Assembly (NCBI GenBank): GCA_000830315.1
Contig: CP010426.1
Coordinates: forward strand, 366,256 to 430,255
Reading direction: 5' to 3'
From: an archaeon GW2011_AR20
GTDB lineage: Archaea > Nanobdellota > Nanobdellia > SCGC-AAA011-G17 > GW2011-AR20
Length of the DNA stretch: 64,000 nt
Positions within the stretch are counted from its first letter, which is position 1; each line of letters begins with the position of its first letter. Below are positions 22,110 through 31,289 of the stretch, in pieces. The notes under the pieces were generated by a model. The model was not told the origin of the DNA, searched no databases, and worked only from the letters and a program-made list of their open reading frames with translations. Made by a program: the position numbers and the translations under genes.

Positions 22110-22751
22110 ATGACCGAAATTCTTGTAACTAGACCGGAGCATGATGATACAACTTATTACTTGTCAAATTGGATTAAAAATTCGATAGATATGGCCAAAT
22201 CAAAAAATATTAAAGTATTTGATTTACAAAAAGAAAGGGCGAATTTAAAAGAAGTTGAAAGTATCATAAATAAACAAAATGTTTCTTTTCTAGTCTTTAA
22301 TGGTCATGGAAACGAAGATTTAATTACCGGTGATAAAAATAAAACTTTAATAGATTTAAATAATGCAAAATTATTAAAAAATAGAATAACTTATGCTATC
22401 TCCTGCAGTTCTGCTAAATTACTTGGATTAAAGAGTATTGAGAATGGTGCTACTTCTTATATTGGTTATGATGACGATTTTATATTTTTTTATAATCCAA
22501 ATATGGTTACACACCCATTAAGCGATAAAACAGCCGAGTTGTTCTTAAAACCCTCTATTGAATTAGTGAATTCATTAATAAAAAATAATTCTGTTGAAGA
22601 ATCTTTTAATAGATCAAATAATATGTTTAAAGATAATATTAAGAAATTATTAACTAGCGAAACTTCTGAAGAAAATACAACCATGGTTAGATATTTATGG
22701 TGGGATATGAAGCATCAAGTAGCTTTAGGTAACAAAAATGCAACAATTTAA
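22110..22751 (+). CDS. Caspase-like cysteine protease (CHAT/C25 type)
   Basis: A 213-residue protein. The caspase-fold catalytic dyad is visible: a hydrophobic strand leads to FLVFNGHGNEDLI (His66) and a second to TYAISCSSAKLLG (Cys99), followed by SIENGATSYIGYDDDF, the usual segment after the catalytic Cys in CHAT and C25 peptidases. The protein has little besides the protease domain: a short N-terminal strand-helix unit and a C-terminal helical part. Caspase-like proteases often act in prokaryotic defence and cell suicide. It is last in a tight three-gene operon bounded by copies of the vanZ 3' end. Confidence 0.75.
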   Translation: MTEILVTRPEHDDTTYYLSNWIKNSIDMAKSKNIKVFDLQKERANLKEVESIINKQNVSFLVFNGHGNEDLITGDKNKTLIDLNNAKLLKNRITYAISCSSAKLLGLKSIENGATSYIGYDDDFIFFYNPNMVTHPLSDKTAELFLKPSIELVNSLIKNNSVEESFNRSNNMFKDNIKKLLTSETSEENTTMVRYLWWDMKHQVALGNKNATI

Positions 22752-22753
22752 TC

Positions 22754-22895
22754 ACGAATAACAGATGAAATACACCAATTTTATGTTCTTGGAAGAATTT
22801 CGAGCACATTCGATATTGCAATTGACTCTTTTGGAGCGATAGCAATGCAGTGCGTTATTAATATTTATGAATGGCTTAAAGAACAAAACCATTAG
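22754..22895 (+). pseudogene. VanZ 3'-end repeat, copy C
   Basis: A longer fragment of the vanZ 3' end: the in-frame segment ITDEIHQFYVLGRISSTFD through EWLKEQNH with its own TAG at 22895. Positions 22791-22883 are identical to copy B. The extra 5' part (22757-22790) matches the intact gene with two differences. No start or 5' half is present. It closes the protease cassette and probably marks the end of the original chromosomal vanZ gene. Confidence 0.85.
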
Positions 22896-22930
22896 ATAAA
22901 TTTATAATTATTATTATTTATTTTTATAGA

Positions 22931-24637
22931 ATGATAATCCTCGGAATAAATGATTCACATGATTCTGGCGCAGCAATAATAAAAGATGGTAAAATAGTTG
23001 CTGCTATAAATGAAGAAAGACTTAATAGAATAAAGCTTCCATGGGGATTTCCAACCTTATCAATAAAAGAAGTTTTTAAAGTTTCTAAGATTAATCCAAA
23101 TGATGTTGATGCAATAGCTGTAGCAGCAAAATATTCAAAATTTATGCCAAGATCTTATCCCACAGATGAAGCAACGCTTCTTATGGGCTCGGAAAGAAAA
23201 TTAGTTTCTAAAGTCAGCCCTTATTTGGGATTTATTCTCAAAACAGGTTTATGGACAAAGATTCAAAGATTTATCTTAGCATCACAAACAAAAGAAAGAA
23301 GGGAAAAATTAAGAGAACTTTTAAAAAAAGAATATGGATTTAAATGCCCAATTTATTTTGTTGATCATCATCTTAGCCATGCAGCTTCAGCTTATTATAC
23401 GTGTGGAAAAGATAATTCTTTGATAATAACACTAGATGCGCAAGGTGATGGTTTATCCGGAACCGTGAGCATGGGAAGAAATGGAAAAATAGAAATTTTG
23501 CATGAGATCGGATCCTATAATTCAATAGCCAAGTATTATGCTTATGTTACTAAAATATGTGGATTTAAACCAGGCAGGCATGAAGGTAAAATTACAGGAT
23601 TAGCAGCTTACGGCAAGCCAATTTATCTGGACGTTTTTAACAGATTTATACATTACCATAATGGCACAATTATTAATTATTCCGGATCAAAACACGAGTC
23701 CGCAGTTAAAAAAATATTAAATGCAATAGGGGGATTTAAGAGAGAAGACTTGGCTGCAAGCATTCAGGAACATGTGGAAATGAATGTTGTAAAATTTATA
23801 AAATACTGGATGAGAAAAACAAATTTAAGAAATGTAATTTTAGCCGGGGGTTTATTTTCAAACGTAAAAATAAATCAAAAAATTCATGAAATCAAACATC
23901 TTGATTACATATTTATACATCCAAATATGGGTGATGGTGGCCTTGGTACGGGAGCTGCGTTGCAATTATATGCAGAAAAAGTCGGATATGAAAAGATTCC
24001 CAGCATAAACAATGTTTATTTTGGTCCTTCTTATAATGATAAAGAAATAGAAGAAGAGTTAAAAAAGCATAAATTGAAATATAAAAAATCAAAAAGCATT
24101 GAAAAAGAAATTGCCAGATTAATTGCCAAATCTAAGATTGTCGCGAGATTTAATGGAAAGATGGAATATGGACCAAGGGCTTTAGGCAATAGATCAATAT
24201 TATATCAGGCAACTGATAAAAGTGTGAATGACTGGTTAAATAAACAGTTAAAGAGAACAGAGTTTATGCCCTTTGCCCCAGTAACTTTAGCAGAAGATGC
24301 AGACGAATGCTACGAGAATATTGAAAAAGCTGAAGTAGCGGCGTTATTTATGGTGATCACCTTTAATTGCAAGGAATTAATGCAGGAAAGATGCCCGGCA
24401 ATAGTTCATTTGGATAACACTGCCCGCCCGCAATTGATAACCAGGAAAATTAATGAAAGTTATTATAAAATTTTAAAAGAATATAAAAAATTAACAGGTT
24501 TGCCGACAATTGTTAATACCAGTTTTAATATGCATGAAGAGCCGATTGTATGCACACCAGAAGATGCGATAAGATCATTTAAGCAGGGACATTTGGATTA
24601 TTTGGCTATCGGCAATTATTTAGTAAAAAGCGAATAA
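22931..24637 (+). CDS. Carbamoyltransferase (NodU/CmcH/TobZ family)
   Basis: It transfers a carbamoyl group from carbamoyl phosphate, via carbamoyl-adenylate, to a hydroxyl on a sugar or other metabolite. At 568 residues it has the family's usual length. The N-terminal ASKHA-like domain starts ILGINDSHDSGAAII. The metal/active-site histidines are in DHHLSHAASAYY (about 145-156). The C-terminal domain contains MEYGPRALGNRSIL (about 410-424) and NTSFNMHEEPIV. It is the first gene of the large glycan region, so the likely acceptor is a sugar of the surface polymer. Confidence 0.9.
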   Translation: MIILGINDSHDSGAAIIKDGKIVAAINEERLNRIKLPWGFPTLSIKEVFKVSKINPNDVDAIAVAAKYSKFMPRSYPTDEATLLMGSERKLVSKVSPYLGFILKTGLWTKIQRFILASQTKERREKLRELLKKEYGFKCPIYFVDHHLSHAASAYYTCGKDNSLIITLDAQGDGLSGTVSMGRNGKIEILHEIGSYNSIAKYYAYVTKICGFKPGRHEGKITGLAAYGKPIYLDVFNRFIHYHNGTIINYSGSKHESAVKKILNAIGGFKREDLAASIQEHVEMNVVKFIKYWMRKTNLRNVILAGGLFSNVKINQKIHEIKHLDYIFIHPNMGDGGLGTGAALQLYAEKVGYEKIPSINNVYFGPSYNDKEIEEELKKHKLKYKKSKSIEKEIARLIAKSKIVARFNGKMEYGPRALGNRSILYQATDKSVNDWLNKQLKRTEFMPFAPVTLAEDADECYENIEKAEVAALFMVITFNCKELMQERCPAIVHLDNTARPQLITRKINESYYKILKEYKKLTGLPTIVNTSFNMHEEPIVCTPEDAIRSFKQGHLDYLAIGNYLVKSE

Positions 24638-24640
24638 AAT

Positions 24641-25195
24641 TTATCGTAATTCAATTAAATCATTATTTTTTAACTTAAATAATTTCGCTTCTTCTTTGTC
24701 AATATGAAAATCTGACTTGTGCATATCCCCCGATCTAACTACAACATCCCTAACAATTAATTTATTATTATGATAGACATCAACCTTGTCGCCATTTTCT
24801 AATCCAAATTCTCTTGCTTCATCTGTGCTTAAGTGAACATGAATCTTTGCAATTATAACCCCCGTATCAATCTTAACTGAACCGTTTGGACCTTGGATTA
24901 TAATTCCTGGCGAGCTTTCTAGATTACCAGAAACTAAAATCGGCGCTTTAACCCCAAGAATTTTTTGATCCCCTCTCATTATTTCGACCTGAGTCTCTTT
25001 TCTTAGTGGTCCGACAACACGAACATTCCAAATTATTCCCTGGCCAACTAGATTTACAGTTTCTTTGGCCGCGAATTGCCCTGGCTGTCTTATTTCTTTA
25101 AAAACTTCTAAATTCTCTTTCCCAAACAATCTAACCATATCCATTTTACTTAAATGTATATGATGATTTGATACCCCCACAGGAACTGATTTCAT
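24641..25195 (-). CDS. pduL: Phosphate acyltransferase PduL
   Basis: It interconverts acyl-CoA and acyl phosphate. The protein is 184 residues with the PduL duplicated domain: the zinc/active-site histidines appear in NHHIHLS (11-16), KIHVHLSTDEA and DMHKSDFHIDKEEA. There is no N-terminal microcompartment-targeting extension and no other microcompartment gene in view, so it is probably a free enzyme for acetyl-CoA/acetyl phosphate exchange. It is convergent with the carbamoyltransferase gene and is the only central-carbon gene in the region. One possible partner would be an acetate kinase or ADP-forming synthetase elsewhere. Confidence 0.9.
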   Translation of the reverse strand: MKSVPVGVSNHHIHLSKMDMVRLFGKENLEVFKEIRQPGQFAAKETVNLVGQGIIWNVRVVGPLRKETQVEIMRGDQKILGVKAPILVSGNLESSPGIIIQGPNGSVKIDTGVIIAKIHVHLSTDEAREFGLENGDKVDVYHNNKLIVRDVVVRSGDMHKSDFHIDKEEAKLFKLKNNDLIELR

Positions 25196-25258
25196 TTTAA
25201 AATTATCCTAAAAACTAATTTTATAAATTTATCTTTTTATTAGGATTAGGGGTTAAAA

Positions 25259-26188
25259 ATGAAAGTGTTTGTAATGATTCCAGCATATAATGAAGAATTT
25301 ACAATAGCCCGGGTTATCAAGGAAATTAAGCAAGCTTCAAGAGATTATAGAATTTTGGTGGTAGATGATGGTAGCAAGGACAATACATTCGAAGTAGCAA
25401 AAAAAGCAGGCGCTCATTATGTAATCAAAAATAAGAAAAATTTAGGATTGGCCCAAGCTTTTAAGCGTGGATTAGAAGAGTGCTTAAAATTAAAAGCAGA
25501 TATTATTGTGAACATAGATGCCGATTTTCAGTACAATGCCTTAGAGATACCAAGACTAATTCAACCAATTTTAGATGAGAAAGCAGATATAGTATTAACA
25601 GATAGAAAAGTTTTAAATTTAAGTCATATGCCTTTTGGAAAGAAATACGGTAATTTAATCTCTACTTTAGTCACAAGGTTTGTTTCAGGATTTCCAGTAA
25701 GGGATGCTCAAAGCGGTTTTAGGGCATTTTCACGAGACGCTGCTCTAAAGTTAAACATATTCTCTGATTATACTTATGTTCAAGAAACAATAATTCAAGC
25801 CGTAGATAAAAAATTAAAGATATTGCAGATGCCGTGTGAATTTAGGGCAAGGCATGGTAAGAGTAGATTAATAAGCAATTTGTTTAGTTACGCTAAAAAA
25901 GCCGGTTTAACCATAATAAGAAGCTTTGTTCGTTATAAGCCATTAAAAGCCCTATTAACAATATCTTTTTTGCCATTGATATTAGGAATCTTATTAGGAT
26001 TAAGATTTTTATACTTTTTTTTGATGGGTGATAAAGGCCATGTACAATCTTTAATATTAGCAGCCATCTTATTGATTATAGGGTTTCAAATTATTGTTTT
26101 GGCGTTTATTGCAGATACAATAGGAGCAAATAGAAAAGTAAATGAAGAATTACTTTATTTGCAAAAGAAAAAAGAGTTTTCTAAATAA
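25259..26188 (+). CDS. Dolichol-phosphate mannose synthase-like GT2 with two C-terminal membrane helices
   Basis: It probably moves a sugar from a nucleotide donor to a polyprenyl phosphate. The GT2 catalytic domain (residues 1-215) has VFVMIPAYNEE, ILVVDDGSKDNTF, the metal site VNIDADFQYN and the acceptor region VRDAQSGFRAFSR. Two hydrophobic helices (about 232-255 and 262-290) anchor it. At 309 residues it is like archaeal AglJ/AglD-type enzymes. Its product would feed membrane glycosyltransferases such as the convergent GT-C protein next to it. Confidence 0.85.
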   Translation: MKVFVMIPAYNEEFTIARVIKEIKQASRDYRILVVDDGSKDNTFEVAKKAGAHYVIKNKKNLGLAQAFKRGLEECLKLKADIIVNIDADFQYNALEIPRLIQPILDEKADIVLTDRKVLNLSHMPFGKKYGNLISTLVTRFVSGFPVRDAQSGFRAFSRDAALKLNIFSDYTYVQETIIQAVDKKLKILQMPCEFRARHGKSRLISNLFSYAKKAGLTIIRSFVRYKPLKALLTISFLPLILGILLGLRFLYFFLMGDKGHVQSLILAAILLIIGFQIIVLAFIADTIGANRKVNEELLYLQKKKEFSK

Positions 26189-26193
26189 AATCT

Positions 26194-27930
26194 TTATTTG
26201 ATTTTATATATATAAATCCCATTCTCGCTTTTTTTTATTATATCAAAACCTAAATTTTTATCTCTTGATATAATATAATTTATATCCTTTAGATTATTAA
26301 CATCATCAATAAAAATATTATCATTTAGCCAATATCCGATAATGGTATACCTGCTTCTTTCAGCATTAACATAAAGCATTGTTTGATTATCTTTTTTTAA
26401 ATCCCCAAAATCTCTTTTATCTATTAATATGTTGGAAATTTTATCCCCATCATAATTATTTAACCACAGGGACAATTGAACTTGTGGTGTTTCATGCCAT
26501 GTTTTAGCATTATAGTTGCTTACACCAACATTAATTAAATTTATAGATAGCAGGAACAAAGTAATCAAAATTAGAATTTTACTTAACCTTAAATTACTTA
26601 GAAATTTTGTAACAAGAAATACAATTAATATTAATAACAATGGGATCATTATCAAAGAGGCTGTGCTTACAATTGGTGTAGCCGAATTACCCACATAAAA
26701 CAAGTTTTTTGAATAAAAAATGTAATCTATAATTTGTTTTACTATCCCAATCCAAGTTAAAGAGGGGTTATTTGGCAAAAATAATGATCTTGAGATGAAA
26801 TGTATCGAAGATATTACAATAGCAGGTAAAACAAGTATGTTAATCAATTTTTTATTCAAATTATTCCTATATTTAATGATTCCGGCAAATCCGATAATTA
26901 TAATTAAAGGGATGACAAAATCAATATACCTTCCTATTAGTTTACCAGAAAAAAATATCCAATCATTCAACTTATAAAAATATTTTTCTCCTCTTAAATG
27001 ATGATTAACAGCAATTAATATGGTTATAATAATGCTAGTAAAACTTAATAATTTTAATTTATTTAATTTATTGTCTTTGGATTTATAAAATAAAAATAAG
27101 GGAAAGATAACTAATGAGGATAAGAATAATGCACCGGAGTATGTTATTAACCAGGTTATGAAGGGATAGATAGAATAAAATATTGAACCTCTTGAGAAAA
27201 TATTGCCCGCTTCTAATATATGAAGATTTTCAGAATAAGCGTTTGATAAAGAACTAAAAACAATTAAATTTCTGATTAACCATGGAGAATATGAAATTGC
27301 TGCAATTAAGCCTATTAATACTAATTTATAATTGATCTTCTTCTTAAATAAATCTAAAATAAATAAAATCCCCAAGGTTGCGAATATAACTAAGCCATTT
27401 ATCCTCGTTAATAAAGCTAAACCGGTAAATAAACCAGCCAAGATAATGTCAATTTTTTTATCATAAACTAAACACCGGTAAATAAAATAAATCGAAAATA
27501 AAAATAATGGATAAAATAAATTTTCTGCTAAAATATAAGGGTTATAACTAAAACTCAGAGGCAATAGAGCCACAATAAAACTTAATATCCTTGAATTTTT
27601 TTCAGATAAAAATTCTCTGGCTAATAAATAAGCCGGGATTATTATTAATGATGATAGTAATGCATTAATTATTTTTATTGCAAAATAGACATCAATCGAA
27701 TCCTTAAATATGTGCGAAATTGATATTAATATTGGATATAGTGGTGGAAATTGTATGCTGTCTATGCCATGAACATTAAATTTATGGTCAAAAAAAAAGC
27801 TTCTACCCATTTTTAAATACTGATAATCATCAGAAAATGCAGTTGACATTGGTATTAATGCAACTAATAAAATCTTGGCTAAAACCAGAATTACATAAAA
27901 CACCAATAAAAACTTTAAACTTTTTTTCAT
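26194..27930 (-). CDS. GT-C-type membrane glycosyltransferase (PMT/ArnT-like)
   Basis: A 578-residue membrane protein with 10-12 hydrophobic helices and a soluble C-terminal tail. The first outside loop carries FSDDYQYLKMGRSFFFDH with an Asp-Asp pair, the expected acidic site of GT-C enzymes that use polyprenyl-phosphate sugars, followed by FPPLYPILI. It likely adds a sugar to a lipid-linked glycan or protein on the outer side of the membrane. It is convergent with the GT2 gene that would make its donor. Confidence 0.75.
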   Translation of the reverse strand: MKKSLKFLLVFYVILVLAKILLVALIPMSTAFSDDYQYLKMGRSFFFDHKFNVHGIDSIQFPPLYPILISISHIFKDSIDVYFAIKIINALLSSLIIIPAYLLAREFLSEKNSRILSFIVALLPLSFSYNPYILAENLFYPLFLFSIYFIYRCLVYDKKIDIILAGLFTGLALLTRINGLVIFATLGILFILDLFKKKINYKLVLIGLIAAISYSPWLIRNLIVFSSLSNAYSENLHILEAGNIFSRGSIFYSIYPFITWLITYSGALFLSSLVIFPLFLFYKSKDNKLNKLKLLSFTSIIITILIAVNHHLRGEKYFYKLNDWIFFSGKLIGRYIDFVIPLIIIIGFAGIIKYRNNLNKKLINILVLPAIVISSIHFISRSLFLPNNPSLTWIGIVKQIIDYIFYSKNLFYVGNSATPIVSTASLIMIPLLLILIVFLVTKFLSNLRLSKILILITLFLLSINLINVGVSNYNAKTWHETPQVQLSLWLNNYDGDKISNILIDKRDFGDLKKDNQTMLYVNAERSRYTIIGYWLNDNIFIDDVNNLKDINYIISRDKNLGFDIIKKSENGIYIYKIK

Positions 27931-27964
27931 AATTTAATAATTTTAAATAAATTTAAAAGGGTTT

Positions 27965-29062
27965 TTATATGCTAGAATACAACTTTTCATATTCTCTTGC
28001 TATTTTAATAATATTGAAATATTTCACAACCATTTTCCTGCCATTTTTCCCTATTTTTAACCTTCGTTTTTTATTATTTTTAAGGTTTAATATTTCTTGG
28101 GAGAGTTTATAAAAATCACCCTTCCCTATTTTTATGCCGCAATTAGATTTTAAAATTTCATTTAAAGGAGGTATATCTGTTATTATTATTGGTTTTTCCA
28201 TTGCCAAAGATTCTAATAATATCATTGGAATCTCTTGTTTCTCATTCATATCTAACGTCGGATATACAATAATATCAGAAATATTAATTAATTCTTTAAT
28301 ATTATGAAAGTCCTCCAAAAAAATGAAATTATTTCTTTTATGTTTGCTTAGAGCAGATTTAATAAATTTTTTTTCTTTTAAATGTTTTTTATTATTATCT
28401 TTTCTATATGAGAAGATAAAAATTATATCTTCTAAATTATGCAGATTTATTAATGTTTTTAGTATAACTCTAGATCCTCTCTTTGGTTCTAATTCTCCGG
28501 GAATTAGAACCACAAATTTATCTTTTAGATTCAATTTATTTATTAACTTTAAATCTCTTTTTCCCGGCTTAAAAAAATTAGTATCTATTCCAGGATTTAT
28601 CTTTATAATATTATTAAAACCTTTATTGATTAGAAAGTTCTTTGTATAATCTGATAAGACAACGGTTCTATCAGCAAAAATTAAGGGTCTAATAAATTTT
28701 TTATCTTTTATTGGTGTGGGAATGGTTTGGATACTTTTTTTATTCTTTAGTTTCAAAATTACACTTGAAAACAACGAAGAATATAATTCTGGCGTAAAAA
28801 TAAAATGATAGCAATCTAAATTGTCTTTTGAAATTAATCTAACAAATAATCTTAGTTTATCCGAAAAATTTGTTCTTCTTTTCTTTGAGGAAGAATAAAT
28901 CCTTTCTAAATGAAATTTTTTTGATAATTTATTAGAAAAATTATGTTTAACTAATAAGTTTATTTTATGATTTTTTATATTTCTAGCTATATTATAAGCT
29001 AAATTTTTCCCACCTTCATTCCAAGGCTCACCAATTGGCCTTGTAATCATCAATATTCTCAT
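27965..29062 (-). CDS. GT4-family glycosyltransferase (GT-B fold)
   Basis: A 365-residue cytoplasmic enzyme starting MRILMITRPIGEPWNEGGKN, with a C-terminal Rossmann half DKFVVLIPGELEPKRGSRVIL and the GT4 signature near the end (IIVYPTLDMNEKQEIPMIL, then LESLAMEKPIIITD, where Glu is the conserved phosphate-contacting acid). The N-terminal GG loop fits a nucleotide-sugar-dependent enzyme. It overlaps the upstream TIM-barrel gene by 4 nt, so the two are coupled. Confidence 0.85.
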   Translation of the reverse strand: MRILMITRPIGEPWNEGGKNLAYNIARNIKNHKINLLVKHNFSNKLSKKFHLERIYSSSKKRRTNFSDKLRLFVRLISKDNLDCYHFIFTPELYSSLFSSVILKLKNKKSIQTIPTPIKDKKFIRPLIFADRTVVLSDYTKNFLINKGFNNIIKINPGIDTNFFKPGKRDLKLINKLNLKDKFVVLIPGELEPKRGSRVILKTLINLHNLEDIIFIFSYRKDNNKKHLKEKKFIKSALSKHKRNNFIFLEDFHNIKELINISDIIVYPTLDMNEKQEIPMILLESLAMEKPIIITDIPPLNEILKSNCGIKIGKGDFYKLSQEILNLKNNKKRRLKIGKNGRKMVVKYFNIIKIAREYEKLYSSI

Positions 29063-29991
29063 TTTAATAAAGATTTTAGATATGCAATTATTTTCCTTTG
29101 ATTATCAATTTTTATATAATCATCATCTATTACTTCAGGCACAATATAATCGGCTTTTGACCTTTTTATTATTTTGGATAAATCTAAAATACCTGATAAG
29201 AATCCATCCTCATAAACATCCCTAATTCTTTTAACATTACTACAATGAATAACCTTTACTCTATTATCTAATCTCTGAATCCTCTCTTCGAGTAAAACAG
29301 ATAAATGTCTTTTACCGGCTTCTTTTCCCACCTCTATTTCTTTTCCTCCAATGAAACTTAAAAAATTTATTTCTCTAGTTAATGGAACAAAATTATTTTT
29401 TATTTCTTTTTTTACTCCGTCCGCATACATTGCTAGGGTTATGGCATAATGACTAATATCAAAAGTAATTCCTAAATTTTCCGGAAAATCATCAAATAAT
29501 TTACCAAAATCCCCATAATCATAAGGACATTTGTTTACAGTATTTGGATAAACATTTTCTAAAGAAATAACCCCATTGCCTCCGTCTAATGATCTTATAT
29601 AATTGTGAAATAAATTTTTTCTTTCTTCTATCTCTGAGATGCTCGGAAGTTGATATTGCTTAATTTTTTGCCTACAAGAAGCAATATTATGAATTGTAAA
29701 ATATCCTTTATTTTGTAATGACAAGAACATGTTAAAGGATTCTTCAATCAACCTTCTACTGTCTTGACTAAGAATTTCGTCATCAGAGAAAGGGTCTATT
29801 AGTCTATAAACGGGTTTTCTTTCAAACGCATCCGATGTTTCAAAATTAACAATATCAAAATTATCTCTTAATAAAGATATCATCTCTTTATTTGGAACTT
29901 TACCGAAAAGAGCGATTTCTATTCCATCTGCTAACCCGATTCTAGATTTAATTTGTTCCAGATTTGTTATAGATTTTACAAGAATCTCCAT
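29059..29991 (-). CDS. Xylose-isomerase-like TIM-barrel protein
   Basis: A 310-residue protein with the pattern of the AP endonuclease 2/xylose isomerase-like barrel: VISLENVYP (Glu on strand 4), GITFDISHYAIT (Asp and His on strand 5), VKVIHCSNV (His on strand 6) and YIVPEVIDDDY (Glu on the last strand). These residues usually bind metals. Relatives include sugar isomerases and epimerases and inosose enzymes; the substrate cannot be told. It is co-transcribed with a GT4 gene (4-nt overlap) and has a TATA box (GCTTTATAAAT) about 27 nt before its ATG, so it is probably the first gene of a two-gene unit in sugar metabolism. Confidence 0.65.
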   Translation of the reverse strand: MEILVKSITNLEQIKSRIGLADGIEIALFGKVPNKEMISLLRDNFDIVNFETSDAFERKPVYRLIDPFSDDEILSQDSRRLIEESFNMFLSLQNKGYFTIHNIASCRQKIKQYQLPSISEIEERKNLFHNYIRSLDGGNGVISLENVYPNTVNKCPYDYGDFGKLFDDFPENLGITFDISHYAITLAMYADGVKKEIKNNFVPLTREINFLSFIGGKEIEVGKEAGKRHLSVLLEERIQRLDNRVKVIHCSNVKRIRDVYEDGFLSGILDLSKIIKRSKADYIVPEVIDDDYIKIDNQRKIIAYLKSLLK

Positions 29992-30059
29992 TTTAATTCA
30001 TTTTATTAATAAATTTATAAAGCTTTCGCTTGTTACCATTAAAAAGTTATTAAATTATG

Positions 30060-31238
30060 TTAATTTTTAATTACATTTTTGTATAAAGAATTAAGGTTAT
30101 TCATTATTCTTTCACGAGTATAACCTTCTTTTTCTAATAATTTTATTCCGTTTTCTCCAATTTTTTCTCTTAACCTTTCATCTTTTAATACCTCAATGAT
30201 GCCTTCTGCTGTAGCCTTTGGATTTTTAACAGGAACCAGATAAGTATCGAGTTTGTGCGTAAAGGTTTTTTCTGTATCCCCAGCATTTGTTAATAAGCAT
30301 GGTGTCTTCTTTGCCATTGATTCTTGTATCGCTACGCTAAAATAATTTTCATCAGGGGATAGATTAACAAAAATATCTGAAGCTTCTAATATTATATTGG
30401 CATCTTTTCTCGGTCCCGTAATTATAACATGCTTTTCTAATTTTAATTCTTTAACTAATTTCTTAACATCATCTAATAAAAACCCGTAGCCAACAATAAA
30501 AAATTTTACATTTTTTATTTTGTTTAAAACATAAGGAATAGACTTAACAAATGTGATCGGATCCTTAAATGGGTCCATTCTTCCGAGGAATGTAACAATT
30601 TTCTCATTTCTTAAATTGAATTCTTTCTTAAAACCAGAAATATCGTCTTTTTTATTGAATTTATCATAATCATAACAATGTTTTATAGCGTGAATTCTAT
30701 CCTTTTTCACCCCCAATTCATTTAAATAAACCCAAAAGATTGGCACTGAAGCAATAATAGCACTACAATATTTAAAGATAAATTTATTTAGCCATTTTGG
30801 CAATAGCCTTACATCCGCCCCCAATAAAGAAACAATTATTGGTTTTTTATAAAGAATTTTTAACGGAATAGCAGCAAAAGCAGAAGGTGTCCAGTGTGCA
30901 TGCACAACATCACATTCTCTCCCATATTTTAGAGTATTAAATACGAACGAGATCATAAATGGAATGGCTTTTATCTTTGAAAAAATTCCTGATGCAAAAC
31001 TAGTTGATAAACCCCCCGTATAAGTTAACGTCTGCTGTTTTTTAAAGAAATAATTAAAACGATAGATTTTAACTTTTTCTCTTAATTCAAATCTTTTTGT
31101 ATCTTGTCCTGAAGAAGAAACTACGATTACTTCATTTTCAGGGCACCTTGATAATTCGCGGGCTTCCACATCTAAACTAGGCAAAACCCAATCATCCTTA
31201 AATCTAGGAAACGATGTTGATAAAAACAATATTTTCAT
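30060..31238 (-). CDS. GT4-family glycosyltransferase
   Basis: A 392-residue GT-B enzyme starting MKILFLSTSFPRFKDDW. The second domain has EKIVTFLGRMDPFKDPITF (nucleotide-sugar site) and IFVNLSPDENYFSVAIQESM with the conserved Glu. The frame runs 42 codons further upstream, but the family start is the Met at 31238; the extra residues are unlike any glycosyltransferase. It is divergent from the acetyltransferase gene at 31290. It likely adds one sugar of the surface glycan; the specificity is unknown. Confidence 0.88.
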   Translation of the reverse strand: MKILFLSTSFPRFKDDWVLPSLDVEARELSRCPENEVIVVSSSGQDTKRFELREKVKIYRFNYFFKKQQTLTYTGGLSTSFASGIFSKIKAIPFMISFVFNTLKYGRECDVVHAHWTPSAFAAIPLKILYKKPIIVSLLGADVRLLPKWLNKFIFKYCSAIIASVPIFWVYLNELGVKKDRIHAIKHCYDYDKFNKKDDISGFKKEFNLRNEKIVTFLGRMDPFKDPITFVKSIPYVLNKIKNVKFFIVGYGFLLDDVKKLVKELKLEKHVIITGPRKDANIILEASDIFVNLSPDENYFSVAIQESMAKKTPCLLTNAGDTEKTFTHKLDTYLVPVKNPKATAEGIIEVLKDERLREKIGENGIKLLEKEGYTRERIMNNLNSLYKNVIKN

Positions 31239-31289
31239 GCTTATCTGTTCTAAGAAAAGGCTTATAAAATTTATTATTGTCTTACAGTT

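Noticed and set aside
21573..22895. Additional vanZ genes
   Set aside because: Both copies contain only the 3' part with no start or 5' half, so they are fragments.
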